Assembly: GCF_933775445.1 (NCBI RefSeq)
Contig: NC_065873.1
Span: forward strand, 20,584,001-20,648,000
Source of the DNA: Argentina anserina
Lineage: Eukaryota; Streptophyta; Magnoliopsida; Rosales; Rosaceae
Direction of reading: 5' to 3'
DNA length: 64,000 nucleotides
The stretch's first letter is position 1. Every line of letters starts with the position of its first letter. Below, in pieces: positions 1 to 12,515 of this stretch. Made by a program: the position numbers and the translations under genes. The notes under the pieces are model-generated. The model was not told the DNA's origin and ran no database searches. It worked only from the letters and a program-made list of their open reading frames with translations.

Positions 1-1030
1 CATATCGGCGATTCTCATGATCGCACCCAAAACAGCGGTGTACTCAGACAACCACACGAAATCGATTTCTTCCCTTTAAATAATAACGTGACTCCCCCAG
101 GACCGTCACACGAATAACGTCGACCAAGAGGGGAATCATATCCCTCTTTGGTCTCATCGGCGTTATAAGAAATGCCGGAAAAAAGACATGAAAAAGGCTA
201 ATAGCGCCCGATAATTTATATATATATGTTCAAAAGCAGTAACTTTAAGAAAAACATACTTGTTGGTCTGCCAAATAGACCGCATATAATTAAATTGCTC
301 TGCAAATCGATCGTCATGCATGAAGTTGCTTGATGAATTCCTTTTCGATCTTCGTCCGATGACATAAAAATCTTGGGAGGATATGATCAAAATTGTATGT
401 AGATGACAAAAGTATCGTCCATCTCGGCATGAATGTCATCACCATAGTATGACGAGCAATGATTTTTCCTTTAAAAGTTTGGAGAAGACGGAAGTAGTTT
501 CTCTTGAACGAAGACTTTTCTTGTGAAGTTCGCGTTTCTTGCGTGAATTTTCTCGATGAGCAATTTTGAATCCTTTGATGAGGGGTCTTGCGGGGCAAAA
601 AGATGTTTTTGCGGAGTGAATGCGGAGGAGACCCTGCGGGGGCTGCGTGCAGGGGTCGCAGGGGCTGCAGGGCAGGATGCGGGGGCTGCAGGGCAGGATG
701 CGGGGGCTGCAGGGGTCGCGTGCGAGGGCTGACGGGGAGCGCCGACAAGAAGATGCCGGAGGTCGGAGACGAAGGCGGCCGGCGGTGGAAAAGAAAAAAA
801 ATATTCTAGGGCTCTAAAAGTTCAGGGTTTTAGGGCAAAGTGCTGATAACGTGTTTCAAGATAAAATAATTGTGTATTATTGAATGATATGGGGGCCTAT
901 ATATAGGCATTACAAAACCACAATCCCGTAGGATTCGGAGTCCTAATCTATTACGGAGATGCTAATCTATCTCCTAATAGGAAACCTATTAAGACACACA
1001 TAATGGTAGAATAATAATTCTCCAGGAACA
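1..1030 (-). mobile_element. Ty1/copia-like LTR retrotransposon, 5' end only (cut by window edge)
   Basis: The 5' LTR lies at about 852-1030 and reads on the minus strand, beginning TGTTCC and ending ...GAAACA. It closely matches the LTRs at 15312-15529 and 21662-21877. A primer-binding-like stretch (GTTATCAGCAC on minus) follows the LTR at 840-851. Positions 1-470 resemble 20366-20860 inside the complete element further right, so both belong to one family and one orientation. Between PBS and that shared block is a GC-rich tandem repeat (588-800). The body and the 3' LTR lie left of the window. The 5-bp duplication would be ATTGT (1031-1035), but its partner is not visible. Short open frames here carry no recognisable intact gag. 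Confidence 0.75.
662..724. repeat. 21-bp GC-rich tandem repeat in copia leader
   Basis: GGGCTGCAGGGCAGGATGCG recurs with starts at 662, 683 and 704, a period of 21 bp, in otherwise AT-rich DNA. It lies between PBS and gag of the truncated copia element. Open frames across it are low-complexity Gly/Arg/Cys and are not taken as genes. Confidence 0.8.
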
Positions 1031-1545
1031 ATTGTTATATTATAGAGAGTTTAGTCTCACTACTATGTATATTTTTAGCTAGAATTGTATATTTATTTCA
1101 CTTTCCAAATTTGGTATAATTTCATGCTTAAAAGTAACTTTAAAATGATAATATTAAATAATTACTTTCCTTAATTTGTATTATGAATTTATTCACTATT
1201 TATTTATATATTTGATCAATTATTAATTATTTTAAATAATTTTATAATTTTGTTAAATTATTTCTTTATATATTCTGTAAGTACAAAATTATGTTTTTAG
1301 TATACATTTCCACTATAAAATGGTCATATATATTTTTTTAAATATAAAAAATCTCCAGAACTCTTCTAATATTGTTTCCTTTATTTATTGAATATGAAAT
1401 TACATATATGAGTTATTAAGAGTTTCAATTTAAACAATTTTGTTAGATATTTTAATTTTCCGTTGAATTTTATAATATTCTTCTACTTTCATTGACTCCT
1501 TCTTTCATGTTGAAGACTTATTGACGTCTGTATTTTGCATATTTA
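1031..1545. other. AT-rich intergenic sequence
   Basis: Very AT-rich. No coding potential, repeat structure or RNA gene was recognised. Confidence 0.6.
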
Positions 1546-1883
1546 GAGCATCTCTAACAGATTCTTTAAAAATTCTCTATTATAGAGAATGAAAACACAA
1601 AATCTCTATATAAAAAACTCCTCTATTATATTGTATATACAAATATGTATAATTAAATAAAAATCAAACTAAATCTCACAATGCATTAAATCTTTATCGA
1701 CATCTAGTCGATCTCTCTATAATAGGAGAGATAAATTATTTATTTATTTTTTGATTATTTTTTAGGATGAAAAGTGAATTGTTTTTGTAAGAAATAAAGT
1801 TTAGAGATTTGTTAGAGTTAAAAATTGATATTTTTCCTCTATAATAGAGATATTTAGGTTTAGAAAAACTATTAGAGATACTC
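1546..1883. mobile_element. PIF/Harbinger (Tourist)-like MITE, 338 bp
   Basis: The ends are imperfect inverted repeats: left GAGCATCTCTAACAG, right CTATTAGAGATACTC. Each is flanked by the trinucleotide TTA (1543-1545 and 1884-1886), which is the target-site duplication expected for PIF/Harbinger elements. The interior is AT-rich, with internal palindromes such as TTCTCTATTATAGAGAA, and has no open frame. Structure is seen; the family assignment rests on duplication length and terminal sequence. Confidence 0.75.
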
Positions 1884-1886
1884 TTA

Positions 1887-3910
1887 TACACTTGTGACAA
1901 CATTTTTTTGATCTTCGGCCAAAGTCAAAGCCCATCATGTGTTCAGATTCTAAATCCGTCACTGCCCACTATGTCATACTTTTTAGTAATTATGTATTTA
2001 TGTTTTTCCAAATTATCACTACTTTAGCTTCCCTAATTAGAAATTTGTACCAAATACAGTACTTTAAATTTGCATGCAGTCGATCAAAATTCTAGCAACA
2101 TTTGTACAATCGTACGTAAATGAATGACCTGCCGGTTCTCATTTTTTGGGTTGATGATTGCCTCTTCTGACGTATTCATTGTCAAGATATAAGATCGAAT
2201 GATCGATCGAACCACTCCAGATATTTAACCCTCGTAGGTGATCATCGATTGCTAAACCCTAATATAATTCTCGACAACACTGTAAAGGGTAAACCTAGCT
2301 TGAACTTTCAATTTTTTTACACGAAATTAATTTATGTACCTCAGAAAATACTACAAGTCTCGTAATCGATCAATTGTACTTGCAGAAGTAGCTAGTGCTC
2401 GCTAAATTGGCGGATATATGGTCGACCGTAGCGAGCGAAGTTCACAAATGGACTAATGGAGTACTCCAATGTGAGACATCAGTGAACTCATTTTCAAACA
2501 GGTAGATGACGATGCATCAACTAGGTAACAATGATGGGATGCGACGGAAGTGGGTGAATACTTGGGGTTAATTTAATTATCAGTTGAATGAATGAATTGA
2601 AGATGAAGAAGAATTTAAAGAGACCGAGTAGTAGGGTTTTTTACCGGGTGGATCGTATGAAAAGTAAAACCTAATATATATATATATATATATATATATT
2701 CACGTACGGCTGATGCTTTCCGTGGCACGGACTGAAAAGTAAAGAAGATGATAACCCATTTTAATCTTTTTTTTTGATCAATTCCATGGCTTTGGGGTGG
2801 GTATATGCCCACCAGTTCTTGTCCGGAATAACCAGCAAACCACACGAACCCTTTTCCAATATATTGCTGGTTGGAAATACCCTGTCTGCAAATTACACAA
2901 TAGGTGCATTTATGCATAGTTTGTGTACGTGTGTGTATCTGTAATTGCATTTTGAAGTAGTCCTAATTACGTACACTTTGCTTCTCGCTCCTCCTGTTCC
3001 TTTGTATATTCAACTTCAGGATCTGTTTGCATCCAAATTTCAAAGACGACCTAACTTACAGTACTTAACCATAAAGTTACATAGTTGTCACTTGTCATTG
3101 CCAAATGAAAACAGGAACAGAATTAAATACTTACGGCTAATTGGTTCCTTCATCTAATCCTCCTGTTCCAAGTTTCGACTGAAATTGAGTTTTCCTCTTT
3201 CAATCTTCGACGGTGCTTTAGTGACTGATCGATAGATTGTGGCCATCAATATCATTAGTTTTCAAACCGCGTCTGATTCGTGTCCATTAGAACCTCTAGA
3301 ACTTGTCTGGAACGTACCTAGTACAATATACAATCGTACTTAAGAGAACCTCATTGCTAGATATAGCTGCTGCACGCATCATGTTCCAACGAAACCAAAA
3401 GTTATTTCATTTTAAATGTGAATGAACAGACTTGAGCATGATATATATTTTGAATATTATAGATTTTGGTCCAACTTCGAATTTATCTACATTTTCTATT
3501 GGTTTTTAGTTTTTACCATGATCGATCGACCATGATAATTCACTCTCTCAATTATCAGATGCACTCCCCTTAGTGCTGGACACAACATGCAGAAGAGATT
3601 AGTTTGGTGGAGGTTTAGGCTAGGATATGTCAAATACTCTTTTAGTGGAAAACAAACCCCAAATTCTCATCTCGTTTCTATATTTGCCCAAGGAAAATCA
3701 TGTAATATGTAACTCAACAAGCTTTTCGTTGAATCTTGAGAACTCCATCTTTAGAATGATAAGAGAGGCACTCAATGCCTCTTACTCTTAGGAAGCATGC
3801 AATTAATTAAGATGTTCATGCGCACGTATTTTTATCTAAAAGAAGATCACACTAAGAAACTTGCATGGCTACTCTTTTGCGCAATTTTGCAAATCATAAT
3901 TATCAACATG
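1887..3910. other. Intergenic sequence with (AT)n microsatellite
   Basis: No gene was recognised on either strand. A perfect AT dinucleotide run lies at 2673-2699. Short open frames (for example 2615-2950 minus) are unremarkable for AT-rich DNA. Confidence 0.6.
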
Positions 3911-3913
3911 TAA

Positions 3914-5370
3914 GAGGGTGTATTGTATTTGGATTTGTGTGGACATATTTTAATTGACAAACTTTTTAGAAAGTCCACAGACTCTTTAAAAAGTTCACAG
4001 ACTTTTATATAATTGTTAAAATCACTGACTTCAATTATAGACTATTGGCTGATTTCTACAGATTTTTATTGATTTATGAAATACACATAATTCATATCGA
4101 GGACTTCTAAAGATTTTAGTACTCATACAAAATTAATACTTTATTTTTTTATTAGTTAAGAATATAAGATATGGCAACTAATTAATGTACATACCATGTC
4201 CATTAATTACAAGCTTACGGTTCCATTGCTTTACTGTTCACAGTTTCATGATAATTTGTTTTACTCCCAAGTGCGTCTTAAGCATTTAGGTTGGTCTGGT
4301 TCTATAATGCCTCTATTAAATAGAGACTTAATGCATGCTAATAAAATTTTATACGGATTAATTTTTATTATAACATTCTGACCCAAAATAGATCAAGAAA
4401 AATAATTTCAAACACACCAAGCATTGAAATCGAGGAGTGGTTTTATAGAGGAGAAGATGAGAAAGCTTTTGGGAATGATCTCGTAGATCGGTTCCCACAG
4501 ATAATGACGTCGTCCATAGCGGCAGTGCTCGACGATAAATCTTATGGAGAGAGAGAGAGAGAGAGAGATTAGGTATCCCCTCCCATGCCAATCCTTTCGT
4601 TTTTATCTCTTTCCCTCTGGACTTCCTTTTTTTAAAAAATCTATAGGTATATATATCCTTTAACTTAATTAGTATAATAAACTTTTTCTATGGTTTTCGG
4701 GTATTACATTTATTCTAAGCAAATTTATTGGTTGTGTCTATTATAAAGAAATTAGAGAATCTCAATTTTTTAAATAAAAAGTAAAGGAAACCCTTTAAAT
4801 TTTTTTATGTACTTCTTTCATCGTCATTGTTTTTATTGGTAGTATTAGATATGTGTCCACAATTGAGAATGAGGTTTTAGTAATTATAAAGATACATTGT
4901 AAGAACATAACATAAAGAAGAAAATAATGAAAGGGTGAATAATCATGTTGGGTTGTAGGAAAAATAATTGGTAAAGAAAAGGCAAAGAGAAAATATAAAA
5001 AAATGATGGAGGATGAACATCGATATTTGAATGAAATGAAAAAGTCTATGAAAATCTTTGGTCTAGAGACTACAATTTTTAGACTCTTGTGTGTATATTT
5101 TACACTATAAAAGTTTATGAGATTCCATGAGTTTATAATTACATAAGTATGAATGATATTTTGAATACCCACATACTTCTATTCATTTTGGAAAAATCAT
5201 GATTGAACACCACCAGACTTTCATGGATTTTATAATGATTTTTTAAAATCCTAATTGAATATACCTAGACTTGTATAAATAATTAAAATTTTGTATTAAA
5301 TACACTTAGACTTTTGAAATCCATGAATATCTTTAAAACACCCACTAATTTCATATACAATACACCCACG
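3914..5370. mobile_element. Non-autonomous TIR transposon candidate, ~1.46 kb
   Basis: The left end GAGGGTGTATTGTAT and the reverse complement of the right end (GTGGGTGTATTGTAT, 5355-5369) agree at 14 of 15 positions. TAA directly flanks both sides (3911-3913 and 5371-5373), compatible with a PIF/Harbinger-type duplication. Both subterminal regions carry repeated AGACTTT- and ATGGATTTT-like words, typical of transposase-binding subterminal repeats. No transposase frame is visible. The middle (about 4190-4780) is not repeat-like and could be captured or ancestral sequence. A (GA)n run sits at 4547-4568. Confidence 0.6.
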
Positions 5371-5373
5371 TAA

Positions 5374-5762
5374 TCTAATAATGATAGAATTTACTAATTT
5401 TGCTGGGGAATTGGCAAAGCAACAATTAGTTATATTTAAGATTATCTCTTTTCTACTTCCATCTTAGAAGAAAATTTGTCGCCGATCCTAATTTGTATTG
5501 TTTTGCAAGCTAGATGATAGATCAAGCCCTAACATAATTGGTTCTTTATATAACTACTAATTAACGTGAAAATTGATTATACATATATGCATGTATATAG
5601 AGACAGATAAAATGGAAGTCAAAATTCTCAAGTTCGGGAAAGTTCATACGTTATCATTATCGAAATTTCAGACATCTATTATGATAAATTAGTTCATAGA
5701 AGTGGCCGGACAGGTTGTAGGTAAAACCGTAAAACTTAAAAGCAGCCATGCCATGGAGCAAA
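5374..5762. other. Intergenic sequence
   Basis: AT-rich spacer between two transposons; nothing recognised. Confidence 0.5.
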
Positions 5763-5770
5763 ATTTGATC

Positions 5771-7988
5771 TAGGGGTGTTAATTGAAAACCGAAAACCGA
5801 AAAAATAACCGAACCATAACCGAAAAAAATCGAAGAAAAAAAAACCGCACCAAACCGCAAAAAAACCGCACTAAACCGAAAAATTTGGTGTGGTTTTGAT
5901 TTGGGATGTTTAGAAACCGAAACCGAACCGAAAAACCGAATATATATATATTATAAAGAAATTATATTATTTATAGATATATTTAATATACATAATTAAA
6001 TATGTTATCGATCGAGACCCAAACTTTATCAAAATTTGGTAACTTTTTTACCATATCTGTATTTATATATGCTGATCACATCCGACGGTCGAAATTTAAT
6101 AATTTGAATTTTAGATATTGGAACCACAACATGTCTACTAATGTGGTATAACTTGTTTAGTGGTATTTTTGCAAATGTATGCAGTTGTGAAGCAACTATA
6201 TCTTATAAATAGAATTTTACAAATCTGTCCGCATGATGCGTTATGTATAGTGAAATATAGTTATGGTAAAAAAATCACATATTTTCGATAACGTTTGTGT
6301 CCTAATCGAGGCGGTCAACCCTTTTTACGCTTATTATCCCCTATGGGTAGCCTTATCCCTGGAACGTAAAATTTTTGAAAATTTTACACGAGCTGCTACA
6401 TCACATATATGTGAGAGTGTGTGCATGAAAAAATCTACCAAAACTAGTCAAGAAGGAGGGGGTAAGAACAAATTCACTTAATTAGATGAAATTAAGTTAA
6501 TGTTGACTACATCGATCGAGACCCAAATATTATCAAAATTAGATGAATTTTTTACCATATCCTTATTTAAATATGCTGATCACATCTGACGGTCAAAATT
6601 TAATATTTTTAAATTTAGACATTGGAACCACAACATGCCTACTAATATGGTATAACTTGTTTAGTGGTTTTTTGCAAATGTATGCATTTGTGAAGCAACT
6701 ATATATTATAAATAGAATTTTGCAAATCTGTCCGCATGATGCGTTACGTATTGTGAAATATGGTTATGGTAAAAAAATCACATATTTTCGATAACGTTTG
6801 TGTCCTGATCGAGGCGGTCAACCCTTTTTACGCTTATTATCCCCTATGGGTAGCCCTATCCCTGGAAGGTAAAATTTTTAAAATTTTTACACGAGCTACT
6901 ACATCACATATATATGAGAGTGTGTACGTGAAAGAATCCACCAAAACTAGTCAAGAAGGAGGGGGTAAGAACGAATTCACACTTAATTAGATGAAATTAA
7001 GTTAATGTTGACCACATCGATCGAGACCCAAATTTTATCAAAATTAGATGAATTTTTTACCATATCTGTATTTAAATATGCTGATCACATATGACGGTCA
7101 AAATTTAATATTTTGAATTTTAGACATTGGAAGCACAACATGCCTACTAATGTGGTATAACTTGTTTAGTGGTTTTTTATAAATGTATGCATTTGTGAAG
7201 CAACTATATATTATAAATAGAATTTTGCAAATCTGTCCGCATGATGCGTTACGTATAGTGAAATATTGTTGTGGTAAAAAAGTCACATATTTTCGATAAC
7301 GTTTGTGTCCCGATCAAGGCGGTCAACCTTTTTTACGCTTATTATCCCCTATGGGCCTATGGGTAGCCCTCTCCCTGGAAGGTAAAATTTTTGAAAATTT
7401 TACACGAGCTACTACATCACATATATGTGAGAGTGTGTGCGTGAAAGAATCCACCAAAACTAGTTAAGAATGAGGGGGTAAGAACGAATTCACACTTAAT
7501 TAGATGAAATTAAGTTAATGTTGACCACATCGATCGAGACCCAAATTTTATCAAAATTAGATGAATTTTTTTACCATATCCGTATTTAAATATGCTGATC
7601 ACATCTGACGGTCAAAATTTAATATTTTGAATTTTAGACATTGGAAGCACAACATGCCTACTAATGTGGTATAACTTGTTTAGTGGCTTTTTGCAATTGT
7701 ATGCATTTGTGAAACAACTATATCTTGTAAATAGAATTTTGCAAATATGTCCGCATGTTATTTTTATTTCGTTAAGAATCAAGTAGATAGACAAGGAAAG
7801 AAACTCCGATTTTCTTTATAAAATAACCGAAAGAAAAACCGATATAAACCAGAGAAAAACCAAACCGAACACAATTGGTTTTTTTTTTAAAAAGTGAAAA
7901 ATCAAACCGAACCAAACCGAATAAATAGAACGGTTTGGTGTTCGGTATCACCTATAAACCGCACCATTCACACCGATTAACACCCCTA
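5771..7988. mobile_element. hAT-like non-autonomous transposon, 2.2 kb
   Basis: A perfect 13-bp terminal inverted repeat TAGGGGTGTTAAT / ATTAACACCCCTA bounds the element. The flanking 8-mers are ATTTGATC (5763-5770) and ACTTGATC (7989-7996), seven of eight identical, as for a hAT duplication with one later substitution. Subterminal blocks are rich in AACCGAA/TTCGGTT words, a common feature of plant hAT-type elements. The interior is taken up by about 3.5 tandem copies of a ~505-bp unit (6007-7759). No transposase is present. Assignment to hAT is inference from duplication size and terminal sequence. Confidence 0.75.
6007..7759. repeat. ~505-bp tandem repeat, ~3.5 copies
   Basis: Units begin at the shared word ATCGATCGAGACCCAAA at 6007, 6511, 7016 and 7529, giving periods of 504, 505 and 513 bp. 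The fourth copy stops at about 7759, where it joins the right subterminal region. Copies differ by scattered substitutions and small indels (for example an extra GGGCCTAT near 7350). Each unit contains the same 60-85 codon open frame reading ...KKSHIFDNVCVLIEAVNP. That frame shifts between copies, so I do not call it a gene. Confidence 0.85.
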
Positions 7989-7996
7989 ACTTGATC

Positions 7997-10126
7997 ACAT
8001 AATTTGTCAGAAGGCACGTTGTTTGTTAAGTGAAAGACGCATTTAACAACATCACTGTAGATCTGGATCGGCTAATGTCTATTTGAGGACAAATACTATC
8101 CACCGTACCAGTAGTAAGAACGCAATTTTAGATTGGTGAATTTGCTATCAGCTAGAAAGCATACTATGAGCTGATATATATGTTAAATTAAGGCTGTCAA
8201 TAACTAATTAAGTAGGTCATGTTCAGGTCCTCTAACTAAATTTAGGTTTCTAATTTGGCGCGAATATATAACTTTGAGACTTATTTGTTCTGATGTCAAT
8301 CAATTAATGCAAATCACTCTTTTATTTAACAACTAAAATTACAAAGCATATAATCTTCGAGACAGCAAAGGAAAACTAATGCAATAGATCAGATTGAATT
8401 GTACATGTTAATCTAATGCAAGCTCTCTAATTAATACTCACTATTATTATTATTATAAAATCTAGTATACAGTACAACATCTATTGGGAGTATTTTTTTT
8501 TTGTTTTTAGCTTAATCATAAATTTTTGTATAATTTCTATCGGTATATATTTGGTTTCCACATTCTCGACATTTTTATCAATTTTACCCTTCAATTCTAC
8601 TGGTGCTTATTGACTCGTTGGACGTATCAAATAAAGATTAGTTGCTAATTGGTGTAATTACTTTATCGTTCTTAAAGTATATGGAGGGTCTATTCATATT
8701 TCCAAGTTATTTTTATATAGTACTAATTTGTTGTTAAATCTCTCTAATTTCCTATAACACATTGTCACTCCTCATAAAAACAATAAGTAACAAGAATCAT
8801 AATATATATGTAAGAGCCCTTTCTATTGAGGACTCTGTTGTTGAAGACTTAGTGATGACTGGATGTTTGTAATCCAGTGAATTAATTTTCCATTCTAAAA
8901 CATTCCATTAATTAAGTTGGAAAGAAGTAGCCAACATGATGATCACTAAGGGGATTCAGCCAGATTGATGATGGCTTAGTTATAAAAATGGGATAAAAGA
9001 TGTCTACCAAATAAATAGCACAAAAGATATTAAAGACAGAGAAAAGTGGCACCATGTAACGTCTGCACTACAGAGTGGGATCGACTTGTCTTTGTCTATA
9101 TAATCATCACTACGATATTATGATTGTATCAGTGTTTTTTTTTTCTGTATTCGTATTTTATGTTGTCATCACATGTAGAAACTACGATTGGATTATTTCC
9201 TAATGCAGTAGACTGGTTCTAACCTAATTCGTAAGTAAAAGAATTTGAGCACCCAAAAGGCGTAGCTTGATTCGTACGTGTATAATTATCCACCTAGGAC
9301 AAGAATTGTTATAGATCTAGCAGACTACTTGCATCCAACTCTAGCAAGAATTTAGGTTTCATATCGATCATTTCTGGTGGAGGTGGGCATGTTGCGTCCG
9401 TCGCATACAAGACTTAGCCCGATGATTGATGTGTACAGAAGTACAGATAAACATGGAACATGAAGCTTGGGGAAGTACCATGTCTTGTTAATCAAGTAAA
9501 TCAACCTCGGATTACATGACACCAGGCAATTATGCATGATGTATCTGAGCTGTGACTACCAACAAGTTACGTACGTGCGTATATCTCAAAACCTAACAAT
9601 ATGAATGGAACCTCGGGTGAAACTTAGGATACTTGTGTGGAGGTATGATCTTCTTAAAATTAATTTAAATGATATAATAATAAGTTTTGATTGAACTACT
9701 CTTTTATAATTAAAAAGAACTTAAAGAACGAACAAATTTAGTTATTCTGTTACATGCATATATTGACATGAAAGAAATTTGGCCAATATATTATGGTACG
9801 GAATACTTCCTTCTAATTCTCTCAACCCGCATTTCGCATTGAATTGTTGCGAAAAGACAATTGTGGATCATATAAATTAATGATCTTGCACGCGTTCCAC
9901 TTAGGTCACTAAGTTCCTAAATCAGTTAACTCCATATTCATATATGATCCAACACCAACCTAGATGTTGTTTTCATGCATCCATGCCTAGCTAGATATGG
10001 CATTGTCTTAGGTTTGAAGTCGAAAGGACTACCTAAGCCAGCTAGTTGTCCACGTAGAACTTTGAATGAGAATAATTAGGATTATCTAATTTCATTTTGC
10101 CTCTCACTGTTCACGGGAGGAACGTG
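7997..10126. other. Intergenic sequence upstream of the ALMT gene
   Basis: No gene was recognised. The region probably contains distal promoter sequence of the following gene. Confidence 0.5.
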
Positions 10127-10164
10127 TATATATATCACATTCCTCATTCCTCATTCCTCATTCC
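10127..10164 (+). promoter_or_regulatory. TATA box and pyrimidine-rich 5' leader of ALMT gene
   Basis: TATATATAT at 10127-10135 lies 107 bases before the start codon at 10242. It is followed by a 7-bp repeat (ATTCCTC, about 3.7 copies, 10139-10164), a CT-rich stretch typical of plant transcription starts and 5' UTRs. Transcription likely begins near 10155-10165; this is inferred from position only. Confidence 0.5.
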
Positions 10165-10241
10165 AAAGTTCTCAACCCAACTCAACAAACTGATATCGTA
10201 CTGAGTAACAAGTTATAAGTACTTCTGGGGTAGTACTCACA

Positions 10242-12515
10242 ATGGGTTCGACTGTGATATCAATTCCAGATGAAGAGCTTTCTCTTCCTCTTCCAAGCAT
10301 TAAGGAAGAGAAAAAGAGACAAAACAAGCTTTCAATAATAATCTCTTATCTACAAAAGAACAAGCAGAAAATGAGAAAGCTCATTCACAGCTTCAAGGTT
10401 GGGATTGCCCTGGTCTTGGTTTCACTTCTCTATCTGCTTGATCCTCTCTATGAACAAGTCGGAGAAAATGCAATGTGGGCAATAATGACCGTCGTCGTCA
10501 TCTTCGAGTTCTATGCAGGTATAATCCGGTTGTATATTCTGATTCTTTTCTGTCTAGTTCAAGTTCACTTTTTTCTTCTTGGCAGCTATAATCTGGTTTC
10601 AAATTCTGATTTAGTTTTAGTTCGAGTTAATTTTTTGTAACAGGATGTATTGAACTCATAATTCATTAGATACTTTTTATGAATGTCAACTAAGTATCGT
10701 AAGTAAATTGCTCCCGGTTGTTCAATCATTTGATAACCAGTCATTCTTTGATAAATGATCACTTATATATATGTTTGGGTAACGTTAATGCTGTAGGTGC
10801 TACACTTAGCAAGGGCTTAAACCGAGGATTAGGAACCATCTTAGGAGGTGGACTTGGGTGCTCAGCTGCAACTTTAGCTCAAGAAGTGACTGGCATGGGC
10901 AAGGCCAGCACCATAATCATTGGTTCTTCTGTATTTATAGTCGGTAAGATAATTAATCATACTGCATATTTAGTTCAATCTGAGTTTAGTGGTTGCCCCC
11001 AAAGAATTTGGAACTTCTACTTGCATGACGTGGCGTGCATTACCGAGTTTATATGCCTGGTGATGAAAGTGTGTGATGGCTGTGATCATATTTCTAAAAA
11101 ACAGTATACCTCATGGTTTTCAGGTGCAGCTGGGACATATGTTAGATTGCAGCCGAGCATCAGGAAGAGATACGACTATGCAGCAATGATATTCATACTG
11201 ACCTTCAATCTGGTGATTGTTTCGGGTTTACGTGCCGAGGAGGTGTTGGAATTGGCTCGTGATCGGCTATCAACCATCGGAATGGGTTTCGCCGTCTGCA
11301 TCTTCATAAGCTTGCTCGTTTCCCCCACATGGGCCAGTGATGAGCTTCATGACTCGATCTCCAGTAAATTCCATGACCTTGCAAAAGCTATTGAAGGTAC
11401 GTAATTAAGTTTACGATCTAGGATAAAAAACTATACATTCTGTAAAGTTGATATATATGTACTATTGAACCATCTAACTCATCTTCCTGTTCGTCTATGT
11501 ATAGAATGCCTTGAAGATTACTTCCGATTAGATAACAAGCCTGGCCGACCGAGTTCCAATTCCAGTGGTTGCAAATCGGTGTTGCACTCGAAGTCTAAAG
11601 ATGAGTCGCTGGTATATATTTTATCCTTTAATTAATTATTAGCTATCAAACACAGTTTGGCCATCTTAACATAGACAAATACCAAACGACTAACAGTGAA
11701 ATAATCAGATGGCAAAACGATTTTCAATTTACTGGCCTTTGTTGATGATTACCAGTGAAATGGACCTATGATCGATTTTTAGCCGAACATTTTAATACAA
11801 TTCTTTAAAAAAGGTTAACCGCCTTTTTCTCACCTGATCGATCATAACCTCACATAATGCATGATATATAAACAATCTATTATTTTTCATCAAGTTTCAA
11901 AGCACCATCTTGGATATACAACTATAAAAGTGAGGTGTAACGCTGTTATATATTGTATGACAGGCAAATTTTGCGAAGTGGGAACCATGGCATGGGAAAT
12001 TTGGTCTTTACTACCCATGGAACAAATATCTACAGGTTGGAGAGCAGCTAAGGGACCTCGCTACTATTGTTCTTTCCCTCAAAGCCTGCCTTCAATCTCC
12101 TAGACAGGTACGTACCTCGCTACCCTTGCTCTCACTAATTAAGATGTTCCAACACAAGTTTACGACTAACTCTTTGTTTTGGAATGGTTAGCCATCATCT
12201 AGTGTGAGACAGTCGATTAAAGAGCCTAGCAAAGCTGTAGGGTTTTCATTCGCAGTGACTCTGCGAGAGATCGGAGAGAGCGTTATGAAGATGAGAAGAA
12301 GCCAAGAAGAAGCTATGATCATGCCCAAGTTGAAGTCAATGAGAGTAGAACTGAACTCCATCATTTCTTCTTCCAAGATTGGACCATTACAAAATGTCGA
12401 TGAACTTGCGATTTCATGTTTTGTTTTCCTGTTAATGGAGATGGTCGAAAAGGTTGAAGAGTTGGCAAAGGAGGTTGAAGAACTTGGTGAACTCGCTGAA
12501 TTTCGTACCAAATAA
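10242..12515 (+). CDS. Aluminum-activated malate transporter (ALMT) family anion channel
   Basis: Six exons by GT-AG junctions: 10242-10518, 10797-10943, 11124-11396, 11505-11611, 11964-12107, 12192-12515. They join to 423 codons. Residues ~50-230 hold the hydrophobic membrane segments of the ALMT domain, with family words such as [14 protein letters not shown] (second exon) and [13 protein letters not shown] (third exon). The family WEP motif is at 274-276 ([12 protein letters not shown]). The C-terminal half is a soluble helical tail ending in Glu/Val-rich heptads. ALMTs are plasma-membrane or tonoplast channels for malate and other anions, used in aluminium tolerance, guard-cell function or mineral homeostasis. 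Which role applies here cannot be read from sequence. At 423 residues it is at the short end of the family (about 430-600). It is closest in feel to the ALMT2/8/10-type clade, which is an impression only. Intron 2 is unusual: 180 nt with no in-frame stop. Confidence 0.93.

Noticed and set aside
314..817. Overlapping open frames of 65-144 codons on both strands
   Set aside because: They cross the GC-rich 21-bp repeat and copia leader. Residue content is low-complexity and no gag or other family is recognisable.
4358..4591. Minus-strand 77-codon frame MAWEGIPNLSLSLSL...
   Set aside because: Driven by the (GA)n run read as Ser-Leu repeats; lies inside a TIR element with no coding support.
12188..12511. 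Minus-strand 107-codon frame
   Set aside because: Shadow of the last ALMT exon, which has family-consistent sequence on the plus strand.
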